DNA from: Marinicauda algicola
Lineage (GTDB): Bacteria; Pseudomonadota; Alphaproteobacteria; Caulobacterales; Maricaulaceae
Assembly (NCBI RefSeq): GCF_017161425.1
Contig: NZ_CP071057.1
Location: forward strand, 2,853,501-2,917,500
Reading direction: 5' to 3'
Length of the DNA: 64,000 bases
This document shows, in pieces, positions 19,017 through 27,783 of this stretch. Numbering within the stretch: position 1 is the first letter of the stretch; each line of letters begins with the position of its first letter. The position numbers and the translations under genes were made by a program. The notes below the pieces were generated by a model. That model made no database searches. It saw only the letters and a program-made list of their open reading frames with translations, and had not been told where the DNA came from.

Positions 19017-19519
19017 GGCGTCGCCTCCCCGGGCGCGCCTTCGGCCTCGCGCGCCTCGCCGACGCGCTGCAGGGCCTGGATATAGGCCGCGACCGCCCAG
19101 CGGTCGCTCGGCTCGACCCGGTTCGCATACGGATACATGGCCCCGTAGCCGTTCGTGATGACCTCGACGAAGTATGACGGGCCGGCGTCGCGCAGGCGCG
19201 CCTCGTGAAGGCTCGGCGGGGCAGGGAAGCCGCGCTCGACGATTATCCCTGCCCGGTCGCCGTAACCTCCGTGACACGGCGCACATGTGCGCTCGAACAC
19301 GGTCCGGCCGCGCTCGACGAGCGCGAGGCTCATCGGCGGGCGGTTTTCGAGGAGCTCGAGATGGACGAGGTCGCCGCGCGCGATCGCCCCGTCCGGCGGC
19401 AGGCGTCCGTGCTCGGCGGTTTCCGCCTCCCAGGTGTCCAGCCGGTCCTGCTCCCACATGCGCATCTCGCAGGCGGCAAGGATCAGGGCAGGAAAGGCGA
19501 TGAGGAGACGCAGGCTCAT
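19013..19519 (-). CDS. actE: ACIII monohaem cytochrome c subunit ActE
   Basis: 168 residues with a lipoprotein-like signal (LILAACEMRM; the cysteine near residue 17 would be lipidated). A single haem c site CAPCHG lies near residue 81, and a candidate axial Met in NGYGAMYPYA near 128. It shuttles electrons from ActA/ActB to the caa3 oxidase. Start and stop both overlap neighbours by ATGA. Confidence 0.92.
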   Translation of the reverse strand: MSLRLLIAFPALILAACEMRMWEQDRLDTWEAETAEHGRLPPDGAIARGDLVHLELLENRPPMSLALVERGRTVFERTCAPCHGGYGDRAGIIVERGFPAPPSLHEARLRDAGPSYFVEVITNGYGAMYPYANRVEPSDRWAVAAYIQALQRVGEAREAEGAPGEATP

Positions 19520-20042
19520 GACTGCGCCTCCCGGATCGCGGCCGGGTCGAGGTCCTCGAGCGCCTCGCGGGCGTCGCCGAAGCGCGGGTCGTCGGCAAAG
19601 ACGGCGAGGAAATAGGCGTCCTCGCTCGCCTTCTCGAAGCGCTCGACCTCGAACAGGGGCGAATTGAGGCGCGGCAGTCCGGAGGCGCGGAAGAATCCGA
19701 TCAGCGCGCCGAGCGCGCCGAACAGCACGCCGAGTTCGAAGGCCGGGATCATGAATGCCGGCCAGGAGAAGAGGGGGCGCCCTCCGACATTGATCGGGTA
19801 CTGAAAGACGCTCTGTCCGACGGTGATCGCGAAGCCGAGCGCCAGGCCGAACAGGGCGCCGAACAGCGCGGCCCGGTCGAGCGGGCGCCGCTCGATGTCG
19901 AGCAGGGCGCCGAGCCCGTCGACCGGGATCGGGCTGTAGGCCTCGATTCGCGTGAAGCCGGCCTCCTGCAAGCGCATAACCCCTCGCGCAGCGCTTCCGG
20001 GCTTTTCATCTCGGCGAGGAGAGCGTGGGGCCGCTCGCTCAT
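19516..20042 (-). CDS. actD: ACIII membrane subunit ActD, apparent frameshift
   Basis: The expected N-terminus, MSERPHALLAEMKSPEALREG, begins at 20042 and overlaps the actC stop (ATGA), as every other gene in the operon does. That frame then leaves the family. The adjacent frame picks up VMRLQEAGFTRIEAYSPIPVDGL and continues with two membrane helices (about ALFGALFGLALGFAITVG and ELGVLFGALGALIGFF) to the stop at 19516. Adding one base in the G4 run (C4 at 19980-19983 on the plus strand) restores a continuous 175-residue ActD. Residual sequencing error is the simplest explanation, since the complex would otherwise lack a subunit. Internal initiation at the ATG at 19977 is the alternative. Confidence 0.8.
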
Positions 20043-21400
20043 GAGCCCTCCTCATTCAGATCGTGGACGACCTCGCGGATCTCGAAGATGGAGATGACGG
20101 GAAGGAAGCGGGCGAACAGCAGGAAGAGGACGCCGAACAGGCCGATCGAGCCGGCGAACAGCGCCCATTCCCAGACGCTCGGCCAGTAGGGTCCCCAGCT
20201 CGACGAGAGGAAGTCGCGCGAGAGGGCGGACACAACCAGGAAATAGCGTTCGAGCCACATGCCCGCGGCGACCGCGAGCCCGACGAGAAAGAGCACGAGC
20301 GGGCTGCGCCGGAAGCGCCTGAGCCAGAAGAGCTGGATCGACGCGAAATTCAGGATCACCGCGCCCCAGTAGGCCGGTGCCCAGGGTCCGAAGAGGCGGT
20401 CCACCGCGGTCTGGCGTTCGAACCCGTCGGCCGAATACCAGGCGCCGAACAGCTCCATCGCGTAGCCGTAGGCGGTCATCATTCCGGAGGCGAGCAGCAT
20501 GATGCCCACCATCGCCATGTGGCGCTCGGTGATCAGATCCGTCAGCTCGAACGTCCAGCGCAGCGCGCTCGCCAGGATCGCCACCACGGCAAAGCCGAAG
20601 AACACCGCGCCGAGCACGAAATAGGGCGGGAAGATCGTCGTGTGCCATCCCGGTATCGGGCCCGCCGCCATCAGCATTGCGACGCCGGAATGGACCGAGA
20701 CCACCAGGGGCAGGGCGAAGCCCGCGATCAGCAGATAGCCGCGCCGCCAGCGCGCCCAGGCCGTCGCCGAGCCTTTCCAGCCCATCGCGGCCAGTCCGTA
20801 GAAGATCCGGGCGAAGCGCGATCGCGCCCGGTCGCGGACCGCGGCGAGATCGGGGATCAAGCCCTGGTACCAGAACATTGCCGAGACGGTGAAATAGACC
20901 GAGATCGCGAACACGTCCCATTCCAGCGGGCTGCGGTATTGCGGGCCGAGCGCGAGCTGGTTGGGGTGGGGGATCATCCAGAAGAAGAAGTGCGGCCGGC
21001 CCAGATGCAGGATCGGGTAGAGCGCCGCGCAGATCACCGCAAAGACCGTCATGGCTTCCGCGAAGCGGTTCAAGGAGGTGCGCCACACCGCCCCGGTCAT
21101 CAACAGGAGGGTCGAGATCAGCGTGCCGGCGTGGCCGATGCCGATCCACCACACCACGTTGGTGATCGCCAGGCCCCAGCCCACAGGGATGTTGATGCCC
21201 CACACTCCCGTGCCCTCGGCGAAGAGCACGACGACGGAAAGGATGTAGAGCGCGAGCAGCGCGCTCGCGACCGCGAATGCGGTCCACCAGCGCCTGCGGG
21301 CGGGAAAGTCGAGCGGGATGGTGCCGATCTCGCGGGTGACGCCGGACAGTGTCCTGTCCGCCTCGATCGGCCGGCCGGGCGCGGTGGAGGCGTCGCTCAT
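20039..21400 (-). CDS. actC: ACIII quinol-interacting membrane subunit ActC (NrfD family)
   Basis: 453 residues with about ten membrane helices. Family blocks include GVWGINIPVGWGLAITNVVWWIGIGHAGTLIS, LHLGRPHFFFWMIPHPNQ, SVHSGVAMLMAAGPIPGWHTTIFPPYFVLGA and ELFGAWYSAD. ActC is the polytopic subunit thought to bind quinol next to the ActB iron-sulfur chain. The start ATG overlaps the actB stop. Confidence 0.94.
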   Translation of the reverse strand: MSDASTAPGRPIEADRTLSGVTREIGTIPLDFPARRRWWTAFAVASALLALYILSVVVLFAEGTGVWGINIPVGWGLAITNVVWWIGIGHAGTLISTLLLMTGAVWRTSLNRFAEAMTVFAVICAALYPILHLGRPHFFFWMIPHPNQLALGPQYRSPLEWDVFAISVYFTVSAMFWYQGLIPDLAAVRDRARSRFARIFYGLAAMGWKGSATAWARWRRGYLLIAGFALPLVVSVHSGVAMLMAAGPIPGWHTTIFPPYFVLGAVFFGFAVVAILASALRWTFELTDLITERHMAMVGIMLLASGMMTAYGYAMELFGAWYSADGFERQTAVDRLFGPWAPAYWGAVILNFASIQLFWLRRFRRSPLVLFLVGLAVAAGMWLERYFLVVSALSRDFLSSSWGPYWPSVWEWALFAGSIGLFGVLFLLFARFLPVISIFEIREVVHDLNEEGS

Positions 21401-24138
21401 GAGCGAGGCTCCCCCGGCTTGACCCGGGCGAGATAGGAGGTGCGCGGACGCACGCCGAGCTCGGCGAGGAGATCGTAATTGCGTCCCTCCGCCTTGGCCC
21501 GGGCGACGGCGCTCCGCGGCTTGTTCTTGTCGCCGAAGATGATCGCGCCGGTCGGGCAGGCGGCCTGGCAGGCGGTGACGACCTCGCCCTCACCGATCGC
21601 GCGGTCGTCCATCCGCGCGGCGATGTCGGCGGCCTGGATGCGCTGGACGCAATAGGTGCATTTCTCCATCACGCCGCGCGAACGCACGGTGACTTCGGGA
21701 TTGCGCCTTGCGGGGGGATCGTCCGGCTCCCGGCTTGTCCATTCGTGGAAGTTGAAGCGGCGTACCTTGTACGGACAATAGGCCTGGCAGGTACGCGTGC
21801 CGATGCAGCGGTTGTAGACCTGCAGGTTCAGGCCGTCGTCGGAATGAACGGTGGCATTGACCGGACAGCCCATCTCGCACGGGGCCTGCTCGCAATGCAT
21901 GCAGGGCACGGGCTGGAAGTGGATCTGCGGATTCTCGTCGGGGCCTTCGTAATAGCGGTCGATGCGGATCCAGTGCATCTCCCGGCCTCTTGCGACCTGC
22001 TCCTCGCCGACGGTGAGCACGTTGTTTTCGCCCTGGCACGCCGTCATGCAGGCATTGCAGCCGATGCACAGATCCAGGTCGATCGCCATGGCCCACGCCT
22101 GGTCCCCGCTCTCCCAGTCCGGATGGAGCGAGGGCCCGTCGTCGATGGCGTCGTGCAGGGCTTCGCCGGGTGCCACGGTGCGCACGAAATGGTGGCCGTC
22201 CATCTCGTGATGATGCTGGGTGGAGACCAGGTCCGCGCGCTCTCCCGTGCCGGTCACGCGGTCGGCAGTGAGCCGCCACGGACTGGCGCTCGAACGCAGG
22301 CGGTAGGCGTCATAGCCCCGCGAGCCGTCATGGCCGCCACCGAGCCGGCGCCCGTAGCCGAGTGTCAAAAGCACGGTCCCCGGCGCCTGGCCGGGCTGGA
22401 CGAAGGCGGGGGCCTCGATCCGGCGTCCCTGTGCCTCGATGGCGATCAGGTCGCCGGTCTCGACCTGGAGTTCCTGCGCCGTTGCCGGTGCGATCGAGGC
22501 GGCATTCCTCCAGACCAGCAGCGAGACGGGCTTCGGGGTTTCCTGCAGCCAGATATTGCGCGTGAAGCACCCGTCCCAGGCGGCCGGGTCGGGCCGGAAG
22601 AGGATCTCGAGGCCGTCGCGGGATGTCCCTGCCTCGCGCGCGGCTTCGGGGGACGGCCTGCGGGCCGTCGCGACGGCCTGGGCCGGCACGAGCCCGTCGT
22701 GAACCACCCGGCGCCAGGCGCGTTCGAACGCGCCCTCGAGCCGGTCCCGCCAGGTCGCGCGCACGATATCGCGAGCCCCCGGCGGGGCGGGTTCGGAGAA
22801 CAGGGCCAGAAGCTCGTGGACGGCCCACAGATCGGTCCGGGCGCGGGCCAGGGGCTGGCAGATCACCGGCGTACCGTCGGCGGCCTGCCCGTCGCTCCAG
22901 GTCTCGAACGGGTGGGCGAGGGGCACGAACCACTCGGCGAACAGGCTCGTCTCCTCGCGGTGCCGGCTCGCATTCACCACGGTGCCCGCGCGCCCCAGCA
23001 GCCCGGCCATGTCGATATCGCCGGGTACGGAGTAAACCGGGTTGGTGTCCACGCAGACCAGCGTGTCGATCTCCCCGGCCTCGAGATCCCGGACCAGCGT
23101 CTCCAACGGCTCCGGGGCGCCCCAGTCCAGCGGAGCGTGGCGCGGGGGCGCGCCGAGTCCTTCGATCCTTGCGCGAACCGAAGCCGGCAGCTGGGATCCG
23201 GCGATCAGCTGCACCTCGCCGCGATCCAGCAGGGCGCGCGCCTCCTCCACGAAGCCGCGCTCGGCTTCGCTCAGTTCGGGTGTGCCGCCCGCGATGGCCT
23301 GGGCGAGCGCGCCCATCCGGTCCTCGCGCACCGGCAGGCGGGTGTCTGCGCGCGAGCCGGTCAGCGTCGGTACCGCCTCGGCGACGAGCAGGCGCGTCGC
23401 CGAGCCGTCCTGGCGCGCCGTGCGCCGGGCGGCCGCCCACGTGCGCGCCTCGGCGACCTGGAAGGGGCCGGGCCCGAGCGGATCGGCGCCGAGGCTGATC
23501 ACGGACGGGGCGCCGGACAGCGCCGGGCCGGCCCGCGCCGCGTCCGCCAGGCCCGGTTCGTGGGCGTAATGGCGCACGTCCGGGTATCGCGCCTTCAGCG
23601 CGGCGATCTGGCGGTGCAGGGTCGGTGAGGTGCTGGCGGGCGTGAGGAAAGCAAGGCACGCCCCATTTTCCATGCGCGCCCTCGCATTCCACGCGAAGGC
23701 CGCGAAGCTCTGCGGCGAGACGATCCGGCCCTCCCGGCGGATCGCGGTCTCGCGTTCGGGATCGTAGAGGGAGAGGATGGCGGCCTGGGCGAAGGCGTCG
23801 ATCGCCCCGCCGCTGGCAGGGTGCTGCGGATTGCCGGCGAGTGTGATCGGCCGTCCTTCCCGCACCGTGGCGAGCACGGGCTGGACGATGCCCGAGACCA
23901 TGATCCCGCTCGCGTAATGGCGGGCCTCGCCGGGCGTCACGCCATCGGGTTCGGCGATATAGGGCACGGCAGTCTCGGGCGGCTCCCCGCATCCCGCCGC
24001 TGCGGCCATTGCGGCAAGGCTCGAGAACCTGAGCACGTCGCGCCGGCTCGCGCCCGCCTTCACGTCGGGTCCGTCCTTCGCATCGGGGCGATCCGGGCCC
24101 CGGCGCTGGATGGTTCTGATCCTACCGGTGGCAGGCAT
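21397..24138 (-). CDS. actB: ACIII iron-sulfur/molybdopterin-like subunit ActB
   Basis: 913 residues. A Tat signal is present (SRRDVLRFSSLAAMAAAAGC, about 31-50; Cys50 could be lipidated). Residues about 55-650 resemble a molybdopterin oxidoreductase domain that in ACIII has lost its cofactor. The C-terminal about 250 residues form a ferredoxin-type domain with the cysteine sets CIGCNACMTAC, CMHCEQAPCEMGC, CIGTRTCQAYC and CTYCVQ/CQAACPTGA. These bind three [4Fe-4S] and one [3Fe-4S] cluster in characterised complexes. It oxidises quinol with ActC and passes electrons to ActA. It overlaps actA by 17 bp. Confidence 0.93.
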   Translation of the reverse strand: MPATGRIRTIQRRGPDRPDAKDGPDVKAGASRRDVLRFSSLAAMAAAAGCGEPPETAVPYIAEPDGVTPGEARHYASGIMVSGIVQPVLATVREGRPITLAGNPQHPASGGAIDAFAQAAILSLYDPERETAIRREGRIVSPQSFAAFAWNARARMENGACLAFLTPASTSPTLHRQIAALKARYPDVRHYAHEPGLADAARAGPALSGAPSVISLGADPLGPGPFQVAEARTWAAARRTARQDGSATRLLVAEAVPTLTGSRADTRLPVREDRMGALAQAIAGGTPELSEAERGFVEEARALLDRGEVQLIAGSQLPASVRARIEGLGAPPRHAPLDWGAPEPLETLVRDLEAGEIDTLVCVDTNPVYSVPGDIDMAGLLGRAGTVVNASRHREETSLFAEWFVPLAHPFETWSDGQAADGTPVICQPLARARTDLWAVHELLALFSEPAPPGARDIVRATWRDRLEGAFERAWRRVVHDGLVPAQAVATARRPSPEAAREAGTSRDGLEILFRPDPAAWDGCFTRNIWLQETPKPVSLLVWRNAASIAPATAQELQVETGDLIAIEAQGRRIEAPAFVQPGQAPGTVLLTLGYGRRLGGGHDGSRGYDAYRLRSSASPWRLTADRVTGTGERADLVSTQHHHEMDGHHFVRTVAPGEALHDAIDDGPSLHPDWESGDQAWAMAIDLDLCIGCNACMTACQGENNVLTVGEEQVARGREMHWIRIDRYYEGPDENPQIHFQPVPCMHCEQAPCEMGCPVNATVHSDDGLNLQVYNRCIGTRTCQAYCPYKVRRFNFHEWTSREPDDPPARRNPEVTVRSRGVMEKCTYCVQRIQAADIAARMDDRAIGEGEVVTACQAACPTGAIIFGDKNKPRSAVARAKAEGRNYDLLAELGVRPRTSYLARVKPGEPRS

Positions 24139-24781
24139 TGCAGTTGTCCAGGGCTTCGGGGTTCTGTACGCGCGCGCTCGCCATGAAAAGCGAGAGGCGC
24201 TCGTATTCGTCAGAATGCGGATGAGGATCGTAGACCGCCTCGCGCGCGACGAGGTTCGGTGCCGGATCGCGATGGCAGTCCAGGCAGAAGCGCATCGTCA
24301 TCGGCTCGGCCTTCTGCAACAGCGGCATCTGCGTCACGTCGCCGTGGCAGCTGGCGCAGGCCACTCCCGCCTGAACGTGCACGCCGTGATCGAAATAGAC
24401 GAAATCGGGCAGGTCGTGGACACGGGTCCAGGCAATCGGTTCGCCGGCCAGGAACGCCTCGCGCACGGGCTCGAGTTCCTCGGCATTGGTCCAGATCTGC
24501 GAATGGCAGGCCATGCAGGTTTCGATCGGGGGAAATCCCGCACTGGCCGCGCGCTCGGCCGAAACATGGCAGTTCACGCAGGAAATGCCGAGTTCGCCGG
24601 CATGGTGCCGATGGCTGAAGGCAACCGGCTGCTGCGGCGCGAAGCCGAGCGCGGCGCCATACTGGGTCGGGTTGACCGCGAGAATTGCAAGCAGCAGGAA
24701 GATTCCGGGAATGGCGATGGCCAGCCCGGTCAGGAAGAGCCGCAGCCACGCATCGGCCGTGCGTTGGAAAATCTGGGCCAT
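24122..24781 (-). CDS. actA: ACIII pentahaem cytochrome c subunit ActA
   Basis: 219 residues. One N-terminal membrane anchor (about 15-37) is followed by five CxxCH haem sites in order: CVNCH, CMACH, CASCH, CLDCH and CNACH at the very C-terminus. Extra histidines (FSHRHHAGEL, VYFDHGVHVQ) supply axial ligands. It collects electrons from ActB. The 78-bp gap to the upstream gene holds no clear terminator, so transcription from the radical SAM genes can plausibly run into the ACIII genes. Confidence 0.94.
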   Translation of the reverse strand: MAQIFQRTADAWLRLFLTGLAIAIPGIFLLLAILAVNPTQYGAALGFAPQQPVAFSHRHHAGELGISCVNCHVSAERAASAGFPPIETCMACHSQIWTNAEELEPVREAFLAGEPIAWTRVHDLPDFVYFDHGVHVQAGVACASCHGDVTQMPLLQKAEPMTMRFCLDCHRDPAPNLVAREAVYDPHPHSDEYERLSLFMASARVQNPEALDNCNACHR

Positions 24782-24859
24782 GTCCCGGTCGGTCTGCCCT
24801 CTCGTCTCTGCCCCGCAATCAAACGGACAAAGCCGGGGGGCGAGGGAATGGTTCCCGGG

Positions 24860-25564
24860 TCACCCAGTCCTCGCGAGCGCCGAGAGTCTGCCGGACAGCT
24901 CGCCGGCGGGCTCGACGGTGAGGGCGAGCACGAGTTCGCTCATGAATTCCAGGGTCTCGCGCGCATTGGCAATGACGCCGGCCTGATCGCGTGCGCGACG
25001 CACCTGGTCGTCGATGACCGCCCGGAGTTCGGCGCCATGACCGGCATCGAGCTCGCCATGGGCGGCATAGGTCGAAAGCGCCTCGACCGGCAGGTCGACT
25101 CGCCTGGCCAGGGTTTCGATCTCGCGCGGCGGGTCGCATTCGAGCGCGTAGATATAGCCGAGATGATCGAGCGCGCGCCCGGATTCCATGAGATAGTACT
25201 GAGCCCCGACGAGCGCCTGGGTCTCGCGAAGCGGCCGCGATGCCGAGACCCGGGCCCGGTCGAATCCGAGCCTTTCCAGGTCGTCGAGCATCCAGACGTC
25301 ATGGCCGGCTTCCTCCTTGCGGTGACCGGCGGCGTAGTCGGCCAGCGAAGGGTTGTCCGGCCGGATCTCGCGCTCGAAGCGTTCGAGCAGCGGGCAGGTG
25401 AACCGGACATAGTGGTAGGTCTCGACCATGAAGCCCTGGAAGCGCGCCTTGGCATCGGCATCGTCGAGCAGCATGGACCATATCCGGTCGAACTCGGCGC
25501 GGGCCTCCCGCGTCACGCAGTCCAGGCGGGCGATGAAGTCCGAGGTCTCCGCAGCATCCTTCAT
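24860..25564 (-). CDS. Haem-oxygenase-fold iron-dependent oxidase (HDO/TenA/PqqC-like)
   Basis: 234 residues, all-helical in pattern. Likely metal ligands fall in the order of haem-oxygenase-like diiron oxidases: E48/H51 in VETYHYVRF, E85 and H88 in AGHRKEEAGHD, E142 in IYALECD, and H169/D173/H176 in HGELDAGHG. Relatives (CADD, UndA, BesC, SznF) use two irons and O2; PqqC uses the same fold without metal for the last step of PQQ formation. The ATG overlaps the stop of the radical SAM gene (ATGA), so it belongs to the same module. Likely role: oxidative tailoring of the product of the radical SAM enzymes (inference). Confidence 0.8.
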   Translation of the reverse strand: MKDAAETSDFIARLDCVTREARAEFDRIWSMLLDDADAKARFQGFMVETYHYVRFTCPLLERFEREIRPDNPSLADYAAGHRKEEAGHDVWMLDDLERLGFDRARVSASRPLRETQALVGAQYYLMESGRALDHLGYIYALECDPPREIETLARRVDLPVEALSTYAAHGELDAGHGAELRAVIDDQVRRARDQAGVIANARETLEFMSELVLALTVEPAGELSGRLSALARTG

Positions 25565-26622
25565 TCGGCCGGCTCCGGTTCGGGAGTGACCTCGCCGAAC
25601 GCGAGCAGCCGTTCGGCCTGCAACGCTTCGGCACATCCCGGTGCGCTCAGCGCGTCGCGCACCGCGGCCACCGCATCCGGCTCGCTCATCACCCAGCGGC
25701 AGACCTCGCAGATATTGCGCCGGTCGAATCGCTTGCCGGCGGGCTCGAGCACCCCGGCGTCGACGGCCAGGCGTGCGAGATGCTTGGGCCCCCGCAGGCG
25801 CAGGGCCTGAAGCAGCGGGTCGCTATCGGCTTGCTCCACATGCTGCGCGAAGCCGGGCTCGCCGGTTCTGCCCAGCCGCAGGGCCGGCCAGTTTTGCGGA
25901 TCGGACATCGTGTCGCCGCAACAGGCCATCACCTCGCCGGTCGGTGTCACCGCGGGGGTTGCCGGGCCGTGACAGGGCTCATCGGGCAGATCCTCGAACC
26001 GGGCGGGCTCGCCGACGCCGGCCAGCGCCCGATGGCGAGCGCCTCGTCCGCTGCGATGGGTCGGCGTCACGCGCACGCGCACGCGCTCCATCAGCTCCGC
26101 GCCCAGCGCACCATGGAGAGTCTGCAGGAAATCGTCACGATCGGAGTCGAGGCATACGAAGAGGCTGGAGGCGATGCCGCGGTCGCGCGCGGCCTCGAGC
26201 GCGTGGCGCACCGGCTCAAGGGACATGAATTCCAGATGGTGCCGGTCGGCACTGATGCAGAAATCGGCGAGGGCTGCACGCGGCAGCCGGTCGAGTATCT
26301 CGCCCGCGCGCGCCTTCGACACCGCCCAGTGCGCGCTCGTCACGACGCCGGCACTCATGCCCAGCTCCGCGATGCGCTCCAGCGCCGCGGCCAGCCGGTC
26401 GAGCTTGAGAAAGGGCTCTCCGCCACTGAGAACCACCATGGCGGTACGCCCGCTCGCGGCGATCTCGCCGATCAGGCCCAGCAGGGCCGGGGTGTCAAGT
26501 TCCTCGCGCCGCTCCGGCGAGGAGGAGACGATGCAGTGCGCGCAGGCGAGCGGGCAGGTCGCCGTCACCTGTACTATGACACAGCGGGCGAAATGGAGAT
26601 GGAGCGTATCGGGATCGATCAT
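25561..26622 (-). CDS. Radical SAM enzyme with C-terminal auxiliary cysteines (1)
   Basis: 353 residues from the ATG at 26622 (a GTG one codon earlier is the alternative). The SAM [4Fe-4S] motif CPLACAHC lies at about 23-30. The GGEPF motif in VLSGGEPFLKLDRL follows, and a conserved ISADRHH motif is seen in the barrel. C-terminal cysteines in PCHGPATP, MACCGDT and NICEVCRWV look like a SPASM/twitch-type auxiliary cluster region, typical of enzymes that modify ribosomal peptides. It is a clear paralogue of the next upstream gene (shared GEV/GKVxACC and (R/K)xxxR..IC..C layout). Start and stop overlap neighbours. Confidence 0.88.
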   Translation of the reverse strand: MIDPDTLHLHFARCVIVQVTATCPLACAHCIVSSSPERREELDTPALLGLIGEIAASGRTAMVVLSGGEPFLKLDRLAAALERIAELGMSAGVVTSAHWAVSKARAGEILDRLPRAALADFCISADRHHLEFMSLEPVRHALEAARDRGIASSLFVCLDSDRDDFLQTLHGALGAELMERVRVRVTPTHRSGRGARHRALAGVGEPARFEDLPDEPCHGPATPAVTPTGEVMACCGDTMSDPQNWPALRLGRTGEPGFAQHVEQADSDPLLQALRLRGPKHLARLAVDAGVLEPAGKRFDRRNICEVCRWVMSEPDAVAAVRDALSAPGCAEALQAERLLAFGEVTPEPEPAE

Positions 26623-27701
26623 CACCGGGCCGGCTCCGTCTCGGCCCGGACAGGGCCGGGCGGAAAGATCTCGCCGCGCCGGAGCAGGCGGCCGGCCTCG
26701 AGTTCGTCGCGCAGCGCCCCCGTCTTCAGACGCTTGCGCAGATGGGCGTTGAGCGCCGGATCTCCCAGGATGTCCTCACACAGATTGCAGATCGAGCGGT
26801 CGCGGTAGCGGCCCGTCAGGCGGCCCGCGAGTCCGTCCGCTTGCAGCAGGCGGGCCAGCTGTCTCGGCCCCCAGGTGCGGATAGCCTGAAGCAGGACATC
26901 CCCGTCGGCGCGCCGCGTCATCTCAGGCAGGCCTTCGCGGACGAGATCGCCAAGCACCAGGGCCGGCACGCGCCGGCCGGCCTCGGTATTGCAGCAGGCA
27001 TAGACCTTGCCGTCGGTATCGGCCACGGGCTGGTCGGCCACCTGGCACGGCGTGTCGGCGATCTCCTCCAGCGGCGTCTCCGCGGCTTGGGGTGCACCGG
27101 GAAGACTGGCGCCGCGGCCGGCATAGACAACGGGTGCGATATCCAGCTTGGCGCGCCTCCAGACGCGCTCTCCAAGGCATTCGCGAAGTTCGGCCAGGAA
27201 CGCATCGTCCTCGCCTTCGTGCACCCGGATCACGAGCGCGACGCCGAACTCGCGTTCGAAGGCGGCCTCGGCGAGATGGCGGATGTTCGCCATGTCGACG
27301 AAGGGCAGATGGTAGCGGTCGGCACTGATGGCGATCGTGATCTCGCCCTCGATGTCGCCGAGCCAGTCCAGGGCCCGCTCGCGCGAGCGGGCGAAATGAC
27401 CTGCGGTGTTGATGTAGAGCGCCACGCCGTAGCGCTGCGCCCATGCCGCGATCGCGCGCAGGAGCGGGCGCATCAGGAAGGGCTCGCCGCCCGACAGGCT
27501 CAGCCGTCTCACATGGCCCTCGCGGCCGATCTCCTCGAGCCGGCGCAGCAGGAGTTCGCTGTCCACGCGCTCGCCTCGCTTCGGGCCGCTGCTGACCGAA
27601 CAGTGCGCGCATTCGAGGGGGCACTGCATCGTCATGTGGATGCCGAGCGAGCGATGGAAGAGGTGGAAATACCGGTCGGGATCGGGCCGGATCTGCGGCA
27701 T
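26622..27701 (-). CDS. Radical SAM enzyme with C-terminal auxiliary cysteines (2)
   Basis: 359 residues. CPLECAHC at 27-34 binds the SAM cluster; SLSGGEPFLMRPLL supplies GGEPF; AISADRYHLPF matches the paralogue's ISADRHH. Auxiliary cysteines occur in DTPCQVAD, YACCNTEAG and SICNLCEDIL. Its stop overlaps the start of the second radical SAM gene (TGATG). It is the first gene after the hairpin that separates the two small exported proteins from the enzymes. Both enzymes share a closing GE(V/I)(T/F)P-type tail (LLAFGEVTPEP versus LLRRGEIFPPG), implying gene duplication and possibly a heterodimer. Confidence 0.88.
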   Translation of the reverse strand: MPQIRPDPDRYFHLFHRSLGIHMTMQCPLECAHCSVSSGPKRGERVDSELLLRRLEEIGREGHVRRLSLSGGEPFLMRPLLRAIAAWAQRYGVALYINTAGHFARSRERALDWLGDIEGEITIAISADRYHLPFVDMANIRHLAEAAFEREFGVALVIRVHEGEDDAFLAELRECLGERVWRRAKLDIAPVVYAGRGASLPGAPQAAETPLEEIADTPCQVADQPVADTDGKVYACCNTEAGRRVPALVLGDLVREGLPEMTRRADGDVLLQAIRTWGPRQLARLLQADGLAGRLTGRYRDRSICNLCEDILGDPALNAHLRKRLKTGALRDELEAGRLLRRGEIFPPGPVRAETEPAR

Positions 27702-27730
27702 GAGGCTCAGCCTCCCCGGTCAGCTCGGGA

Positions 27731-27760
27731 GGAGGGAGCGCGCCCGGGCGCACCCCCTCC
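27731..27760 (-). promoter_or_regulatory. Stable hairpin between small-protein gene and radical SAM genes
   Basis: A 13-bp stem (27731-27743 with 27748-27760, two G-U wobbles) with a CCGG loop lies in the 82-bp spacer. No U-tract follows in the minus-strand RNA. It is therefore more likely a partial attenuator or an RNA-processing/stability element than a full terminator. Such hairpins after precursor genes are common in ribosomally made peptide clusters and give excess precursor mRNA over enzyme mRNA. Confidence 0.5.
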
Positions 27761-27783
27761 CCGGGTCTGTCGCTCGAGTGCGG

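Noticed and set aside
21745-23628. Long plus-strand frame inside actB
   Set aside because: Antisense to a clear ActB with all its cysteine motifs in the minus frame; translation is low-complexity Arg/Gly/Ala.
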